Assembly: GCA_902589825.1 (NCBI GenBank)
Contig: CACIUL010000020.1
Coordinates: 1-51,063, forward strand
Reading direction: 5' to 3'
Source: an uncultured Verrucomicrobiota bacterium
Lineage (GTDB): Bacteria; Verrucomicrobiota; Verrucomicrobiia; Verrucomicrobiales; DEV007
Length of the DNA: 51,063 nt
Shown: in pieces, positions 34,460 through 43,773 of the stretch
Position numbering within the stretch: the first letter of the stretch is position 1
How the letters are laid out: the number at the start of each line of letters is the position of its first letter
Translations under genes and position numbers: made by a program
Notes under the pieces: model-generated
Seen by the model: only the letters and a program-made list of their open reading frames with translations
The model's database searches: none
What the model was told of the DNA's origin: nothing

Positions 34460-35845
34460 TTAGCTGAGAATTTCCCTCGCCACGTTTCCATGGACATCGG
34501 TCAACCTGAAATCCCTCCCGGCATGCCGGTAGGTGAGCTTCTCATGATCGAGTCCAAGGAGATGCAGGATCGTGGCATGCCAGTCATGAATATGCATGCG
34601 TCCATCGACAGCCTCGTAACCATGCTCATCGGAAGCTCCGTATTCAAATCCACCCTTCACGCCGCCACCTGCCATCCAGGTGGTGTAACCCTTGTTATTG
34701 TGGTCACGCCCGTCTCCGCCCTGTCCGTGCGGGGTGCGACCGAATTCCCCTGCCCATACCACCAGGGTGTCTTCAAGCATGCCGCGTTCTTTCAGGTCGG
34801 TCAGCAGTCCCGAAATTGGCTTGTCTATCTCTCCGCAGCGTGCCGGCAGGTCAGTGGCCATGTTACGGTGGTGATCCCAGTTGCCATGGCTTAACTCAAT
34901 GAAACGAACCCCGGCCTCGGCAAACCTGCGCGCAAGCAGGCACTGTCTGCCAAAGGTGTCATTCCCCCCGGCGCCAATCCCGTAGAGTTCGAGCGTTTTC
35001 CTGGACTCACCTGACGTGTCCATCAGCTCAGGCAGCGTGTCCTGCATGCGAAAACCCAATTCAAGGGATTCAATGACTCCTTCTACCCCTGGGGCAAATT
35101 TCTCGCGCTCGAGCTTTGTTTTATTCAGTCTCTGAACAAAATCGAGCTGCACGCGCTGCAGGTTGCGATCAAGCTTAGGGTTGGCGATGTTGGGAATTTT
35201 GGGTTGTGCGTCCCGGCGTGAGAACCTGCCGCCAAGTCCGCGGGCATCGCTGCCAAAGCGTGCGCCCTGATAGATTGCCGGCAGGAACGCACTGCCAAAA
35301 TGGTTGGCGGAACCTGGAGGGGCGCCAAGGGCAACAAACCCGGGAAGGTCGGCATTATTGGTACCCAGCCCATACAGGGTCCATGCACCGATGGAGGGCC
35401 TGACAAACTGTGAGTTGCCGGTGTGCATGATTGTCTGGGCCTGTGGGTGATTAGGCAGGTCTGTATGCATGCCCTTCAGCAGGCACAGCTCATCGGCATG
35501 GCTTGCGATCTCAGGCAATAACTCCGAGATCCAGAGGCCGCTTTTTCCGTGTTGGCTGAATTCCCACGGTGAACCCAAGAGTTTCCTGCCCCTGCCGGAA
35601 CGCCCGGCCTTGCCGTTATCCTTGGCGAGTTGCGGTTTGTAATCAAAGGTATCAACATGTGATGGAGCACCGCGCATTGAGAGGAAAATGACCCGCTTAG
35701 CTCTCGGCTTGAAGTGTGGTTTTTTTGGCGCGAGCGGGCCACCAGCCTTGCTCTCGGCCAGTGCCTGTTCGTGAGCGAGGGCAGCGAAGGCAAGGTAGCC
35801 AACGCCTGAGGAGGTTGATTTCAGAAGGTCACGGCGGGTCAACAT
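34460..35845 (-). CDS. Tat-exported DUF1501 protein (pair D)
   Basis: A 461-residue DUF1501 protein of a different subgroup from the other three. Twin-arginine signal LTRRDLLKSTSSGVGYLAF. Motifs are KRVIFLSMRGAPSHVDTFDY, PNHPQAQTIMHTGNSQFVRP, VWAGEFGRTPHGQ, DGRDHNNKGYTTWMAGGG, and [18 protein letters not shown]. The GRDHH of pairs A-C is GRDHN here, and the GGEFGRT Gly is Ala. It is the last of eight minus-strand genes and follows its PSD1 partner by 20 bases. The pairing rule (cytochrome-like gene first) holds although the sequence class differs. Confidence 0.92.
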   Translation of the reverse strand: MLTRRDLLKSTSSGVGYLAFAALAHEQALAESKAGGPLAPKKPHFKPRAKRVIFLSMRGAPSHVDTFDYKPQLAKDNGKAGRSGRGRKLLGSPWEFSQHGKSGLWISELLPEIASHADELCLLKGMHTDLPNHPQAQTIMHTGNSQFVRPSIGAWTLYGLGTNNADLPGFVALGAPPGSANHFGSAFLPAIYQGARFGSDARGLGGRFSRRDAQPKIPNIANPKLDRNLQRVQLDFVQRLNKTKLEREKFAPGVEGVIESLELGFRMQDTLPELMDTSGESRKTLELYGIGAGGNDTFGRQCLLARRFAEAGVRFIELSHGNWDHHRNMATDLPARCGEIDKPISGLLTDLKERGMLEDTLVVWAGEFGRTPHGQGGDGRDHNNKGYTTWMAGGGVKGGFEYGASDEHGYEAVDGRMHIHDWHATILHLLGLDHEKLTYRHAGRDFRLTDVHGNVAREILS

Positions 35846-35865
35846 GGCAGTGGCTGGGAGTTTGG

Positions 35866-38340
35866 TTAGTTTAGGTATCTGAACTCAGCGGAGATCAGCA
35901 GGGATTGGCAGAAGGATACAAAGGCCAGATTGTTCACCTTGTCGCGGTTCTGGCTGTCAGTCCCTGCTGCGATCAGGAAGTTTTGCATGAAGGCCTTTGT
36001 CGCCTCGATTTCCTCATTGGTTGCAGGGCGGGCGTAGCAGAGCAGAAAGGCCTTAGAGAACCGTTCGCGATGGGTATCGGCCTCGGTCATGAGGCGCCTT
36101 GCCATTGCTTCAGCCTGCTGGATCACGAAGGGATTGTTCATCAGGTAGAGCGCCTGGTCGGGGACATTGGTTTCTTCCCGCTTGCCGGTTACCAGATTGG
36201 GATCGGCTGGGTCAAAAAGGGCAAGCGCCTCGGGAAGATTGTCGCGGGCGGCAGGAAGATAGACGGAACGATAGTTCAGTTCACCATTTTCGGCGGATGC
36301 ACCCCGGGGTGACCTTGGCACGCCGAGCCGGCCATCTCCCCTCCTGGCAATTTCTGATCCAACCGGGCGCTGCAGGTCCAGCTTGCCGCTGGCAAGCAGC
36401 ATCGAGTCACGCAGTGCCTCAGCATCGATTTTTTTCGGGGTGTGCCGCCATTGAAGGCTGTTTTCAGGATCCTTCTTGAAGGCTGCGCTGTGAAACTCCG
36501 AGCTCATTCGGTAAGTGCGGGTGAGGACCAGCTGGCGCAGCAGTGACTTGATTGACCAGTTTTTGTCCATGAATTTTACAGCCAGATAGTCCAGCAGTTC
36601 CGGGTGGCTTGGAGCTTTTCCGGTTGATCCAAAGTTGTTCTCCGACGTGACAATACTGCTGCCAAAGAGCTTGCCCCAGATGCGGTTGACCATCACCCTG
36701 GCAGTTAGCGGGTTTTCTCTTGAGGCCAGCCACCTGGCAAGTTCCAGCCGGCCGCTGGAATTTTCGGGCAGGGCAACGGGCTCATCACACAATACCCGGG
36801 GGAATCCACGCTCAACCTTCTGGGCCGGTTTCTCAATTTCACCCCGAAGCAATACTGTCGGCTCAAACGGACGGCTCTGGTCCTGGACCCCCATGGCGAA
36901 GGTCTTGGCATTTCCGTCCTCATCAAAGCCCTTAAGCCGGGCATTGATCTGGGATATAACTGAGCGCAGGCGCTGCAGTTGCTGGCCGGCATTTGTTGAC
37001 CTGCCGGCTGCGCGATCCTGTGCCGCCTCTACTTCCAGCTGGCTGAAGCGGTTTTCCGAATCCACCATTCGTTTCTGGAGTATTTCCTGCTCGCGCATAC
37101 TGAGTGAACTGACCGGGTTCCTGTCGGGGACCGGGAGTTCCAGCAGCTTGGTTCCACGCCGGTTTTGAATCACGTTGACCGTCCCGAAGTATGTTTTAGT
37201 ACTCAGGAAAATGCCAGCAAGCGAGTAATAGTCGGCGGTGGGAATCGGGTCGGACTTGTGGTCATGGCAACGGGCACATGAGACGGTTAACCCGAGGATT
37301 GCCTGGGTGGTCGTGTCGACCTGCTCGTCAGCAAGGTCGTAAGCAAACTGCCGGGGGCTTCGCTCATTGAGCCCCTTTGGTCCGATGGCGAGAAAACCGG
37401 TGGCGATCAGGTTTTCCTGCCAGTCATTATCGTCCTTTATCGGCAGCAGGTCTCCGGCGATCTGTTCACGGATGAACTCGTCATAAGGCTTGTCGGCGTT
37501 GAATGAGTTGATGACATAGTCACGATAACGCCAGGCTTGGGGGAATGCCATGTTGACTTCCTTGCCAGTAGATTCCGCATATCGCGCCACATCAAGCCAG
37601 TGCCGACCCCATCGTTCCCCATATCGCTCACTGGAAAGGAGCCGGTCGACTTCGGCCTCATAGGCCTTGTCCGGATCTTTTTTCCATGCCTTGGCGTAGC
37701 GCTCAAGGTCCTCAATGGAAGGGGGGAGCCCGGTCAGGTCAAAGTAGAGCCTCCTGAGGAGCGTCCCGGGTTGTGCATCCGGGGCCGGATCAAGCCCAGA
37801 GGCCTCGAGCTTTGCCAGCACAAAACGGTCAACATCAGATACAGGCCATTGCCGGTCTTTGACTGCTGGGGGTTGTTGACTGGCGGGTTTCTTGAAGGAC
37901 CAGAATTGTTTGCCGGCTTCAATATCGATATCGGTTTTTACAATGACCTTGTCTGCTACCCTGGGATCCGGCGCGCCCATTTCAATCCATTGCCTGAAGT
38001 CGGCGATCACGCTGGCTGGAAGTTTTCTTTTGGGCGGCATCTCATAGTCGCTCTCCGCCCAGTTAATTGCGGTCCACAACAGGCTGTTTTTCAGGTCTCC
38101 GGGTGTGACCGCAGGCCCGGAGTCACCCCCGTGCCGGATTCCCTCACGGGTATCAAGATTGAGCCCGCCCCTGATCTTCTCGTCTGTGGAGTGGCATTGG
38201 TAGCAGCTTTCGACCAAAACCGGGCGGATTTTTGACTCGAAGAATTTCAGTTCATCTCCACTGGGCAGTCCTTCATCAGCTGCCTGTGCCAAAACAAGCG
38301 TTGCGACTCCTGAGAGGATGATTATAAGGGGCAACTTCAT
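35866..38340 (-). CDS. PSCyt1-PSCyt2-PSD1 di-haem protein (pair D)
   Basis: 824 residues with Sec signal LPLIIILSGVATLVLAQA. PSCyt1 motif CYQCH at residues 46-50, then NLDTREGIRHGGDSGPAV and DYEMPPKRKLP, the MPP segment that may supply a distal Met ligand. DUF1549 carries CARCH from Cys355 in CARCHDHKSDPIP. DUF1553 includes ENPLTARVMVNRIWGKLFG and FDPADPNLVTGKREETNVPD. The substitution of FDxPD..C by FDPADPNL marks a different subgroup from pairs A-C, matching the divergent DUF1501 partner. A coiled-coil-like stretch (about 430-480) separates the two main domains. It lies 41 bases downstream of the EF-hand gene. Confidence 0.92.
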   Translation of the reverse strand: MKLPLIIILSGVATLVLAQAADEGLPSGDELKFFESKIRPVLVESCYQCHSTDEKIRGGLNLDTREGIRHGGDSGPAVTPGDLKNSLLWTAINWAESDYEMPPKRKLPASVIADFRQWIEMGAPDPRVADKVIVKTDIDIEAGKQFWSFKKPASQQPPAVKDRQWPVSDVDRFVLAKLEASGLDPAPDAQPGTLLRRLYFDLTGLPPSIEDLERYAKAWKKDPDKAYEAEVDRLLSSERYGERWGRHWLDVARYAESTGKEVNMAFPQAWRYRDYVINSFNADKPYDEFIREQIAGDLLPIKDDNDWQENLIATGFLAIGPKGLNERSPRQFAYDLADEQVDTTTQAILGLTVSCARCHDHKSDPIPTADYYSLAGIFLSTKTYFGTVNVIQNRRGTKLLELPVPDRNPVSSLSMREQEILQKRMVDSENRFSQLEVEAAQDRAAGRSTNAGQQLQRLRSVISQINARLKGFDEDGNAKTFAMGVQDQSRPFEPTVLLRGEIEKPAQKVERGFPRVLCDEPVALPENSSGRLELARWLASRENPLTARVMVNRIWGKLFGSSIVTSENNFGSTGKAPSHPELLDYLAVKFMDKNWSIKSLLRQLVLTRTYRMSSEFHSAAFKKDPENSLQWRHTPKKIDAEALRDSMLLASGKLDLQRPVGSEIARRGDGRLGVPRSPRGASAENGELNYRSVYLPAARDNLPEALALFDPADPNLVTGKREETNVPDQALYLMNNPFVIQQAEAMARRLMTEADTHRERFSKAFLLCYARPATNEEIEATKAFMQNFLIAAGTDSQNRDKVNNLAFVSFCQSLLISAEFRYLN

Positions 38341-38381
38341 TGTATGATGGGGATTTACCGGTTCTTATGGCCTTGAAGTTT

Positions 38382-39314
38382 CTACCGTTCAAGAGGGGGC
38401 CTCTTGGGCTTGTCTGCGCCACCCTGGCCTGCATTGGGGTCGGGACGGTCGCGTTGTCCCTGTCCGGCACGGCGACGAATGGCTTCGACAACAACCGCCT
38501 GCTCTTCTTTGTCGATAAAACCATCACTGTTTCTGTCAGCCTCACCAAAGTGTTCAGCCATGCGCTCGGGTGCCTCGTCGCGGCTGATCTTGCCGTCTTT
38601 ATTGGTATCCATTTGCTCAAATGTTAAGCCCCTGCTCTGATCCGGGCGGTTGCGCTGGCTGAAGCGCTGGCGGATAAATTCAATGACCGCATCCTGCTCT
38701 TTCTTGTCGATAAACCCGTCACTGTTCGTGTCGTGTTCATCAAAGTGCTCAGCCATGCGTTCGGGTGCCTCGTCCAGGCTGATCTTGCCGTCTCCATTTT
38801 TGTCCAGATCGGCAAATTGCGGGATCCTTCCACGCGGTTGTCCGCCCTGTCCAGGATTTCCAGGAGGACGGTTATTTGGCCTGCCTGCAAATCCTCCTGA
38901 TCGATTGGATGGTGAGGACAACTCCGAGGCACTGATTTCGCCGTCCTTGTCGCGGTCCATCCTGCGCAGTATTACCACTGCCATGTCGATTTCCCCCTGC
39001 TGGAGTTTTCCATCCCGGTTGTAGTCGAGTACCTGCAGGATGGATGCACTTCCTCCGGTATTGCTGCTTTCGGGCCTGCGGAAAGGGGTGGCTCCTCGCC
39101 GTGGGCGACGTTCATTGGGAGCTCCTGCAGTATTGTCTCTGGAGGGCCTGCGCACACCTTCACGCAGAGGCGGGCGCTGGTTTTCCTGGGCCCTGGGATT
39201 GTCATTTCCGCGGTCACTGCGTGGTTGTTGTTTTTCCTGGCCCTGCAGGAACCCGGTACAGGTGAGGATTGTTGTCGCGATGATACTCAGGTAGCTGACC
39301 TTGTGTGTTTTCAT
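38382..39314 (-). CDS. secreted EF-hand calcium-binding protein
   Basis: A 310-residue protein with Sec signal (LSIIATTILTCTGFLQGQ) followed by an Arg/Pro/Gly-rich, probably disordered region to about residue 90. At least six EF-hand loops follow: DYNRDGKLQQGE, DRDKDGEISASE, DKNGDGKISLDE, DTNSDGFIDKKE, DTNKDGKISRDE and DRNSDGFIDKEE, all with acidic residues at positions 1, 3, 5 and 12. The last four come as two copies of a paired unit linked by the same APERMAEHF helix. It probably binds calcium outside the cytoplasm, where the neighbouring sulfatases also need calcium. Its C-terminus is again basic and Pro/Gly-rich. Confidence 0.92.
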   Translation of the reverse strand: MKTHKVSYLSIIATTILTCTGFLQGQEKQQPRSDRGNDNPRAQENQRPPLREGVRRPSRDNTAGAPNERRPRRGATPFRRPESSNTGGSASILQVLDYNRDGKLQQGEIDMAVVILRRMDRDKDGEISASELSSPSNRSGGFAGRPNNRPPGNPGQGGQPRGRIPQFADLDKNGDGKISLDEAPERMAEHFDEHDTNSDGFIDKKEQDAVIEFIRQRFSQRNRPDQSRGLTFEQMDTNKDGKISRDEAPERMAEHFGEADRNSDGFIDKEEQAVVVEAIRRRAGQGQRDRPDPNAGQGGADKPKRPPLER

Positions 39315-39508
39315 GGTTTGATGGAGTGTGCGTAAAGAGAACCGTTTACTTCAGGTTCTCCGGGTATTTTAATACTTAAAAGATTACCCTTAAATGATGC
39401 GATGAAAAATATTCGATATCGCTTCAGGAATCCACTTCTAGCGACCCTAGGGTTACTTTTTCAAAGGCAGCCGGTTCCGGTTTCTTCTTTGTTCTTTGGA
39501 GAGATGCG

Positions 39509-40948
39509 TCAGGCGCGTATCCCCTCAATTGCCGTGTGTTCACGTTTTTCGGGACCAAGTCGCTCCTTACTTCCCATGGTGGTCAGCATTGTGTTGTAAA
39601 CGTCAATACCTTCAGCACCAATGTCCATTATTTCACCGGTCTTAAAGCGTCCACCGGCCCCGCTGATGGCATGGAAGACACCCGAGAGCTCACGCTTGAC
39701 ATTGTTGTGCCGCCCGTCTCCGGACTCGGTCGATATCGTGATCAATGAATTCTCGAGGATGGTCTTGCCGTTGGTTTCAACGGAGTCCTTGTCATCCAGG
39801 GCTTTCAGGAAATAGGCCACTTCGTTCATCTTCATGTGCGCGTGGGCGCGCAGGGCTTTGTTTTCGCCCTTCTCACTGAACTGGTGCCACCACTCATGGC
39901 TGCAGCCCTTGTCCCCGGATGCGTTCAGCTGCCTGGCATCATCGAATGAGAAAATTTTCCGCCCCTCATAGTGATAATCACCCGTCATGCGGATCCTTTC
40001 GCCTGCGGCAAGGAAAGTGAGTGAACCGAAACGGACACGGTCGGTGCGAATGGCCATGGCATAGAGGTCGGCCATGAGGCGCCACTCCTCGGTGAGTTCC
40101 TCCAGCTTCATGTCGATACCCTGTCCGCCTGGATCAGCCTGGCCTTCATGCTTGAGCTTTGACCTTGGCGGCAAGGGGGGAATTTGAGCACCCTTACCCG
40201 TTTGGTTTTCCCGCGCGAAGGCACGCTGTTCCAGTTCACGGATCCGGTCCAGGTGATCTTTGAGGCGGGACTTTGAAGTTTGACCCAATGGGGAATTGGC
40301 ACCCGTGTAGTGGCGGTATTGATCAACCACTGCATCCAGGACGCTGCGCTTCAGCCTCCTTTGTTTTTCGTCCTTGCCATTCCCATCCAGGGTTACCTTG
40401 CCGAAGACCCGGTCAAACACATCGCGTGGCTTTTCCTGCATACTGGCAGCAATGGTGCCATCTGGGTTATAGCTGTGGATGTATCTGCTGATCCTGCTGC
40501 GGCGAAAGAAGGTTCCCGCGACCAGGGTGGTTAACTGGTTTCCGGGCAAGCCTTCAGGATGGTGTGCACGGCGAACCAACTGGTCAATGGATGCTCCTCC
40601 TGATTTCGCGCTGCCATTTGGTGCTGTTGCCGTGAAGGCACCTGATGCGCCGTCAAAGTGTGCATTGAGTCCTGACTGGTCACAGCGGACCTGGTCAACA
40701 TTTCTCATGATGAGCAACTTGTCAGAAAGGGGCTTGAGAGGTTCAAGCACTCCCCTGAATCCTTCATTTTGCAGGGGGGCCGGTATTCCCAGACCAAAGA
40801 ACAGGTTAAAGGCCCTGACCGGAACAGGTTGCTTGATGGCGGCACCGTGTGCACGCGTGGTAAGCATTTCTTCCAGCAATGGAAGTCCCACGGTGAATCC
40901 GCCCAGTCCGCGAAGCACGGTGCGCCTGGTTATTTTCCGATGATTCAT
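39509..40948 (-). CDS. Tat-exported DUF1552 protein
   Basis: A 479-residue DUF1552 protein with twin-arginine signal ITRRTVLRGLGGFTVGLPLL and family landmarks RAFNLFFGLGIPAP, DGASGAFTATAPNGSAKSGG, SIDQLVRR and SSFLA-like strand LTFLAAGERIRMTGDYHY. DUF1552 genes normally follow PSD3/PSD4/PSCyt3 genes, as here (75 bases after 41024-43711). The family is also known by an HXXSHH motif; the corresponding place here appears to be HQFSEK (His355-Lys360), so the SHH histidines seem lost. A function is not established. The 194 bases between this gene and the EF-hand gene hold no gene. Confidence 0.88.
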   Translation of the reverse strand: MNHRKITRRTVLRGLGGFTVGLPLLEEMLTTRAHGAAIKQPVPVRAFNLFFGLGIPAPLQNEGFRGVLEPLKPLSDKLLIMRNVDQVRCDQSGLNAHFDGASGAFTATAPNGSAKSGGASIDQLVRRAHHPEGLPGNQLTTLVAGTFFRRSRISRYIHSYNPDGTIAASMQEKPRDVFDRVFGKVTLDGNGKDEKQRRLKRSVLDAVVDQYRHYTGANSPLGQTSKSRLKDHLDRIRELEQRAFARENQTGKGAQIPPLPPRSKLKHEGQADPGGQGIDMKLEELTEEWRLMADLYAMAIRTDRVRFGSLTFLAAGERIRMTGDYHYEGRKIFSFDDARQLNASGDKGCSHEWWHQFSEKGENKALRAHAHMKMNEVAYFLKALDDKDSVETNGKTILENSLITISTESGDGRHNNVKRELSGVFHAISGAGGRFKTGEIMDIGAEGIDVYNTMLTTMGSKERLGPEKREHTAIEGIRA

Positions 40949-41023
40949 GGTGACTTGAAGTGCCGGCTGGGTGACACGGTATTTTAAGCCCGGTTGGCTG
41001 GGTTTGAAAGCAGTGTAAATGAT

Positions 41024-43711
41024 TTATTTGGCTCCGGGCAATGCATTTTCCGGCTGCTTCATCCTGACCAAATCACTGAGCGTGATAGCAACCATGGTTT
41101 CCGGATAATTGCCGCCGTTTTCAAGGGCCAAGGCGTGTATGGCTTTTACAACGGGGATATCCGGCCCATCCAGCGGGCGGCCGAGGGCAAACTGGGTGAG
41201 TTTCCAGGTGATGTTTTCAGCAACCCGTTCGTTCCCGGCAAGGATATCCATCAGTTCTGCACTGGATTGGTAGGCAATCCGCTTCGCATCCCCGGGCAGG
41301 ACCAATTCACCATCTTCGCGCAACAGGTTCTTGAAACGGTCGAATTTTTTGAATGTTCCCAGGCCGTCGTAGCGTTCCAGGCCGAAGGCGAGGGGCTCAA
41401 ATTTTTGATGGCATCCACCGCATGACTTGTCATTGATGCGTACTTGGGCAATGGCGCGTTGAGACTGGCCCGGGCTGGAAGGTATAGGCGTGGTGTCGGT
41501 CCCCGGCGGAGGGTCCTTTATGCTGCCGCGCAGCAGGTCATGGAGGATAAAGAGGCCCCGGGTGACCATTGAGGCACTGTCTCCGCCGATGGTCAGGAAA
41601 CTGCCATGGGTCAGCAGGCCTCCACGGGAGGGTATTTTCGAGAGGTCATAGCGGGTCAGCCCTTTGCGGCCGGATGCATTACCGGTATTGATTGCAGGGG
41701 AATTATTCTGTTCCCGTGCAAAGCGATAGTGTTGGGCAAGTCGTGGAGTGGCATAGGTGAACTGGGCATTGAAAAGGTCGGCAAGCGGTCTTTTCTCCTG
41801 CCAGGCTATTTCATGGAAAAAGGCGATTGTTTCGGCGATCATGTCATCGGCAAGCAGATTGTTCCATGCCGGGTATTTTTTCCTGTCAGGGTTAAGGTGC
41901 TTGAGGCGTTCAAGGTGAAGCCATTCATAGGCAAAATGTTTCGATTGCCTGTGTGCCCGGGGATCGGCGAGCATGCGGCGCACCTCTTGCTCTGCCACAG
42001 ACGGGTCTGAGAGTTGTTTTTTTTCAGCAGCCTCCATGAGTTGTAAATCCGGGGGTGCCCCCCAGATGATGTAGCTGATGCGTGAAGCCATTTCGTGATC
42101 GCTAACCGGCAAGGGAGTGGAACTTTTATTCTGTTTCTCCATGAGGTAAATGAAGCGGGGCGATTGCAACATGGCTTCCAGGATATAGGTCATTGCCTGA
42201 TCAAAACTGCCGCCATTGGCTGCCACTGCCGTGGATATTCCCCGAAATGTGTTGATTTCATGTTCCTCCAGAGGTCCACGCAGGATCCATTTCCCGAGTT
42301 TTGCGATGTGTGCCCGCATCGGTTTCTGGGTCAGGCTGCGGTTGCTGGAGAAGCGGGCGGCAAATTTAGTGACATCCATTTTCTGGACGGCTATGGATGC
42401 AAGGCGGGAGTATGCCTCAACATGCTTGAGGTCAACGCCGAGATTGTAGGCGGTGTTGCTGAAACCGTCGGCACGCAGGTCTGCCGGCAAGAGTTTACGC
42501 GCCTGTTCGGCAATATCCACACCAAGGATAGCACGAACGGTTTCAATGTATTCAGGGACCGTCAGTCTCCTTACAAAACGGTTGTTGGCGTTTGGGCCGG
42601 ACTTGTAGGCAAGGGGGTCAATCATTTCAACCGGCCAGTGGGCTCCGTCATCGATCCATTTTTTCAGTGATGCCTTTTCCCGTTGTGAGAGTGGCTCACG
42701 GTCCTCCGGCATATCGTTGTCGGCTACCATCTGCCAGAGCAGGCTCCTTGATCCGTTGCCAGGTATAATGGCCCTGCCTTCCTTGCCGCCAGCCATTGCA
42801 GCGCTCTTCTGTGAGAGGTCCAGTTTGCCCTTGCTGGAGCTGGTATCGTGACATTCCAGGCAGTGTTGTACCATCAGGGGGGCAATTTCCCGGTGAAAGA
42901 ACCGTGATTGTTCAGCAATACGGATACGGGCCAGAAGTTCCGTACTGCCCGCATTTGCGCCGGCCCGGAAATTCTGCCCTATCTCATCAGCGGAGAGGGC
43001 ACGCCCGTAGATGGCAATCAGGTGATAGCTGCCTTCCCATGGCCGGTTACTTGAGTCTTCGTTGGCTAATGAAAGATGAAATGAACTGTTCCAGTTTGAG
43101 GTATTGCCGCTTATGGATTTTCTGCCTGTCTGCCTGCCGTTGATATAGATGGTGGACTGCCCGGCAAGGTCTCGGGTATAGATGAGGTGCGTTAATTCGG
43201 CTTTCAGGCTGCCTTTGCTGGAGGCAGTTGAAGGCATGCCGTTCTTGCTCGTGCGCGTCGTGCGCAACCGGGCATCAACCCGGTTTCCGTCCTGCCCGAG
43301 GGTAAAGTTACGCTCTGTGGTGTTCTTTGAAATGGTGAGGATGCGGGCAGGGCCGGATTGGCTGGTGTTAGCGGGATGGATCCAGGCCTCCACGGTGATT
43401 TCCCCGGATTGGCTGACAGCATCCCGGATTTTCGTTGCGGCTTTGAGGGAGCGGATACGTGTTGGACGGTGGACTCTAAGGACGCCTTCGGAGAGGGAAA
43501 CGGATTGAGGATTTTCAATTTCAAGGTCAAGGGAGGGCTCCACACCGGAACGGTCCTTGATGACTTTTCCGGATTTTTCGCTGAAGTCATAAAAGGCAAG
43601 GATGCCCTCCGTGGCACGTTGCTGTGCGCTGCATAATGCCGTGCCGGCAAGAAACAGGAAAATACATGCAGCCTTTAACGGGTCTGGCAGGTTGTCATGA
43701 AAGGGCATCAT
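41024..43711 (-). CDS. LamG domain fused to PSCyt1-PSD3-PSD4-PSCyt3-PSD2 di-haem protein
   Basis: 895 residues. Sec signal AACIFLFLAGTALCSAQQ, then a LamG-like lectin domain (about 30-265: ILAFYDFSEKSGKVIKDRSG, ITVEAWIHPA, YINGRQTGRKS, AIYGRALSADEI). PSCyt1 has CLECH at 284-288. Next are DUF1587 (RRLTVPEYIETVRAILGVDI), DUF1595 and DUF1592 (SPRFIYLMEK, then ASRISYIIWGAPPD), DUF1588 with CGGCH from Cys764 (CGGCHQKFEPLAFGLERYD), and a C-terminal DUF1585 (ALGRPLDGPDIPVV). A TATTATAG box lies 12-19 bases upstream of the first ATG. A haem-dependent oxidoreductase role is plausible but unproven. The DUF1552 partner is encoded next. Confidence 0.92.
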   Translation of the reverse strand: MMPFHDNLPDPLKAACIFLFLAGTALCSAQQRATEGILAFYDFSEKSGKVIKDRSGVEPSLDLEIENPQSVSLSEGVLRVHRPTRIRSLKAATKIRDAVSQSGEITVEAWIHPANTSQSGPARILTISKNTTERNFTLGQDGNRVDARLRTTRTSKNGMPSTASSKGSLKAELTHLIYTRDLAGQSTIYINGRQTGRKSISGNTSNWNSSFHLSLANEDSSNRPWEGSYHLIAIYGRALSADEIGQNFRAGANAGSTELLARIRIAEQSRFFHREIAPLMVQHCLECHDTSSSKGKLDLSQKSAAMAGGKEGRAIIPGNGSRSLLWQMVADNDMPEDREPLSQREKASLKKWIDDGAHWPVEMIDPLAYKSGPNANNRFVRRLTVPEYIETVRAILGVDIAEQARKLLPADLRADGFSNTAYNLGVDLKHVEAYSRLASIAVQKMDVTKFAARFSSNRSLTQKPMRAHIAKLGKWILRGPLEEHEINTFRGISTAVAANGGSFDQAMTYILEAMLQSPRFIYLMEKQNKSSTPLPVSDHEMASRISYIIWGAPPDLQLMEAAEKKQLSDPSVAEQEVRRMLADPRAHRQSKHFAYEWLHLERLKHLNPDRKKYPAWNNLLADDMIAETIAFFHEIAWQEKRPLADLFNAQFTYATPRLAQHYRFAREQNNSPAINTGNASGRKGLTRYDLSKIPSRGGLLTHGSFLTIGGDSASMVTRGLFILHDLLRGSIKDPPPGTDTTPIPSSPGQSQRAIAQVRINDKSCGGCHQKFEPLAFGLERYDGLGTFKKFDRFKNLLREDGELVLPGDAKRIAYQSSAELMDILAGNERVAENITWKLTQFALGRPLDGPDIPVVKAIHALALENGGNYPETMVAITLSDLVRMKQPENALPGAK

Positions 43712-43773
43712 TCATCTCTATTCTATAATATGCCCCTGAAGAATCATCACATTTGTCCCTGTTCTGGATCGCA

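Noticed and set aside
39402..39599. 65-residue open frame between the EF-hand and DUF1552 genes
   Set aside because: It overlaps the end of the DUF1552 gene, has no family resemblance and no ribosome-binding site.
40982..41015. Possible hairpin between the PSD3/PSD4-type and DUF1552 genes
   Set aside because: The stem (AAGCCC with GGGTTT) is only six pairs including a G-T pair and has no T-tract on the coding strand, so it was not called a terminator.
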